Part shown: in pieces, positions 5,281 to 5,895 of the stretch
How positions within the stretch are numbered: position 1 is the first letter of the stretch
Layout: each line of letters opens with the position of its first letter
Assembly (NCBI GenBank): GCA_030642995.1
Contig: DAOWMR010000192.1
Location: 1-5,895, forward strand
DNA length: 5,895 bases
Source: Spirochaetales bacterium
GTDB taxonomy: Bacteria > Spirochaetota > Spirochaetia > DSM-27196 > SLST01
Direction: 5' to 3'
The notes under the pieces: generated by a model
The model's input: only the letters and a program-made list of their open reading frames with translations
What the model was told of the DNA's origin: nothing
Databases searched by the model: none
Program-made: the position numbers and the translations under genes

Positions 5281-5895
5281 ATGCAAATGACATCGCTCTT
5301 CTTCACTCTTGCCGCGTTCGCCATTTCTGCGAATGCCGTGCCTCCTCTGGTCTCCGAGATGGCGGCGAGTATCGGCATTGGAGTTCCCAATTTCGGATTC
5401 TTCATTTTTATTCAGTTTGTGGCATTTTCACTCGCTTCGTTCACCGGGAGTTACATCAAGGAGCGATCTGGGATTTCCAACTACATCATGGTGGCCATTG
5501 GACTTGCCGTCATTGTGCTCTCCCTTGCGACCGGCGGGGTGTTCCTCCGCTCATATCTATCGCTCGTGCTCTGGGTCATTCCGCTGGGGTTTTCGGGCGG
5601 TGCGGTGGAGACTTTCTCATCCATCCAGATTTCCAATCTCAGCAACGCAGATTCCAGCAAGGGTCTCTGCCTCTCCCAAGTCTTCTATTGTCTTGGTGCG
5701 TTTGCCGCGCCGCAGATTGTCTATCTGTGTCTTGGCTTCGGTCTGAGCTGGAATGAAGTCTTCCTTGTCTTTGCCGCTCTGTCGGCCTTGGTCATGGTTT
5801 TGTTTCTCATCGTGAACCGATACCGGCTCCGATCCGTTCCTGCGACGGCAGAGCCCCGGCGTGCCACCAAGGCATCCGAAGTCCGCTCGCATGCC
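5281..5895 (+). CDS. MFS transporter, FucP-like, N-terminal half (cut by window edge)
   Basis: An open frame of 205 codons runs from ATG 5281 to the right edge without a stop. Six hydrophobic segments fit the first six helices of a major facilitator: about residues 4-24, 36-56, 68-85, 90-108, 133-153 and 158-178. They are followed by a basic, hydrophilic stretch (180-205) that matches the central cytoplasmic loop. The loop between helices 2 and 3 reads GSYIKERSG (56-64), a weak form of the MFS motif A. GFSGGAVETFSSIQISNL (103-120) and FYCLGAFAAPQ (135-145) resemble the fucose/glucose permease branch. It should sit in the inner membrane and carry a small solute, possibly a sugar. It is divergent from the M24 gene and shares its control region. 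Subfamily and substrate are uncertain. Confidence 0.85.
   Translation, partial: MQMTSLFFTLAAFAISANAVPPLVSEMAASIGIGVPNFGFFIFIQFVAFSLASFTGSYIKERSGISNYIMVAIGLAVIVLSLATGGVFLRSYLSLVLWVIPLGFSGGAVETFSSIQISNLSNADSSKGLCLSQVFYCLGAFAAPQIVYLCLGFGLSWNEVFLVFAALSALVMVLFLIVNRYRLRSVPATAEPRRATKASEVRSHA

Noticed and set aside
5142..5405. Minus-strand frame of 87 codons across the divergent control region
   Set aside because: It runs through both promoters and the MFS start, has no recognisable domain, and overlaps much better-supported features.
5309..5746. Plus-strand open frame of 145 codons inside the MFS gene
   Set aside because: It is in another frame, reads as a Ser/Arg/Pro-rich peptide, and the overlapping frame from 5281 gives clean membrane helices with an RBS and promoter.

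Overview
The window holds two transcription units that diverge from a 142-base control region at 5139-5280. Leftward (minus strand) are a creatinase/M24-fold hydrolase (3966-5138), then a complete sugar-type (RbsABC/CUT2-like) ABC importer: periplasmic binding protein (2647-3705), double-domain ATPase (1086-2591) and permease (152-1102). A fifth reading frame starts 17 bases after the permease and runs off the left edge (1-134). Rightward (plus strand) is the N-terminal half of a major facilitator (MFS) transporter of the FucP-like type (5281-5895), cut by the right edge.

The organism is a bacterium with Shine-Dalgarno-led genes and sigma70-like promoters. The binding protein has an ordinary cleavable signal peptide ending AYA|GS with no lipobox cysteine. 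That fits a soluble periplasmic protein of a two-membrane bacterium, and the Gly-Ser-Glu-Lys-Glu start of the mature protein reminds me of free-living Spirochaetota. That phylum guess is weak. Hand-counted lines suggest the ABC half is about 40-48% GC and the M24/MFS half about 55-58%.

The likely working picture is that the binding protein captures a small, probably sugar-like, ligand. The permease and ATPase import it, and one or both flanking enzymes act on it. The M24 protein keeps the pita-bread fold motifs but has lost most of the metal ligands of true M24 peptidases, so it is probably a creatinase-like amide or amidine hydrolase rather than a peptidase. The MFS transporter gives a second transport route controlled from the same intergenic region.

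The most unusual parts are non-coding. The control region at 5157-5215 carries two near-consensus promoters that face each other, with overlapping -10 boxes and identical -35 boxes forming a perfect 9-base inverted repeat. The 260-base leader upstream of the binding protein carries several inverted repeats, a possible loop-loop pairing, and two tiny frames chained to the binding-protein start by ATGA overlaps. A hairpin between the binding-protein and ATPase genes may set their expression ratio. I see no RNA genes, insertion sequences or CRISPR arrays.
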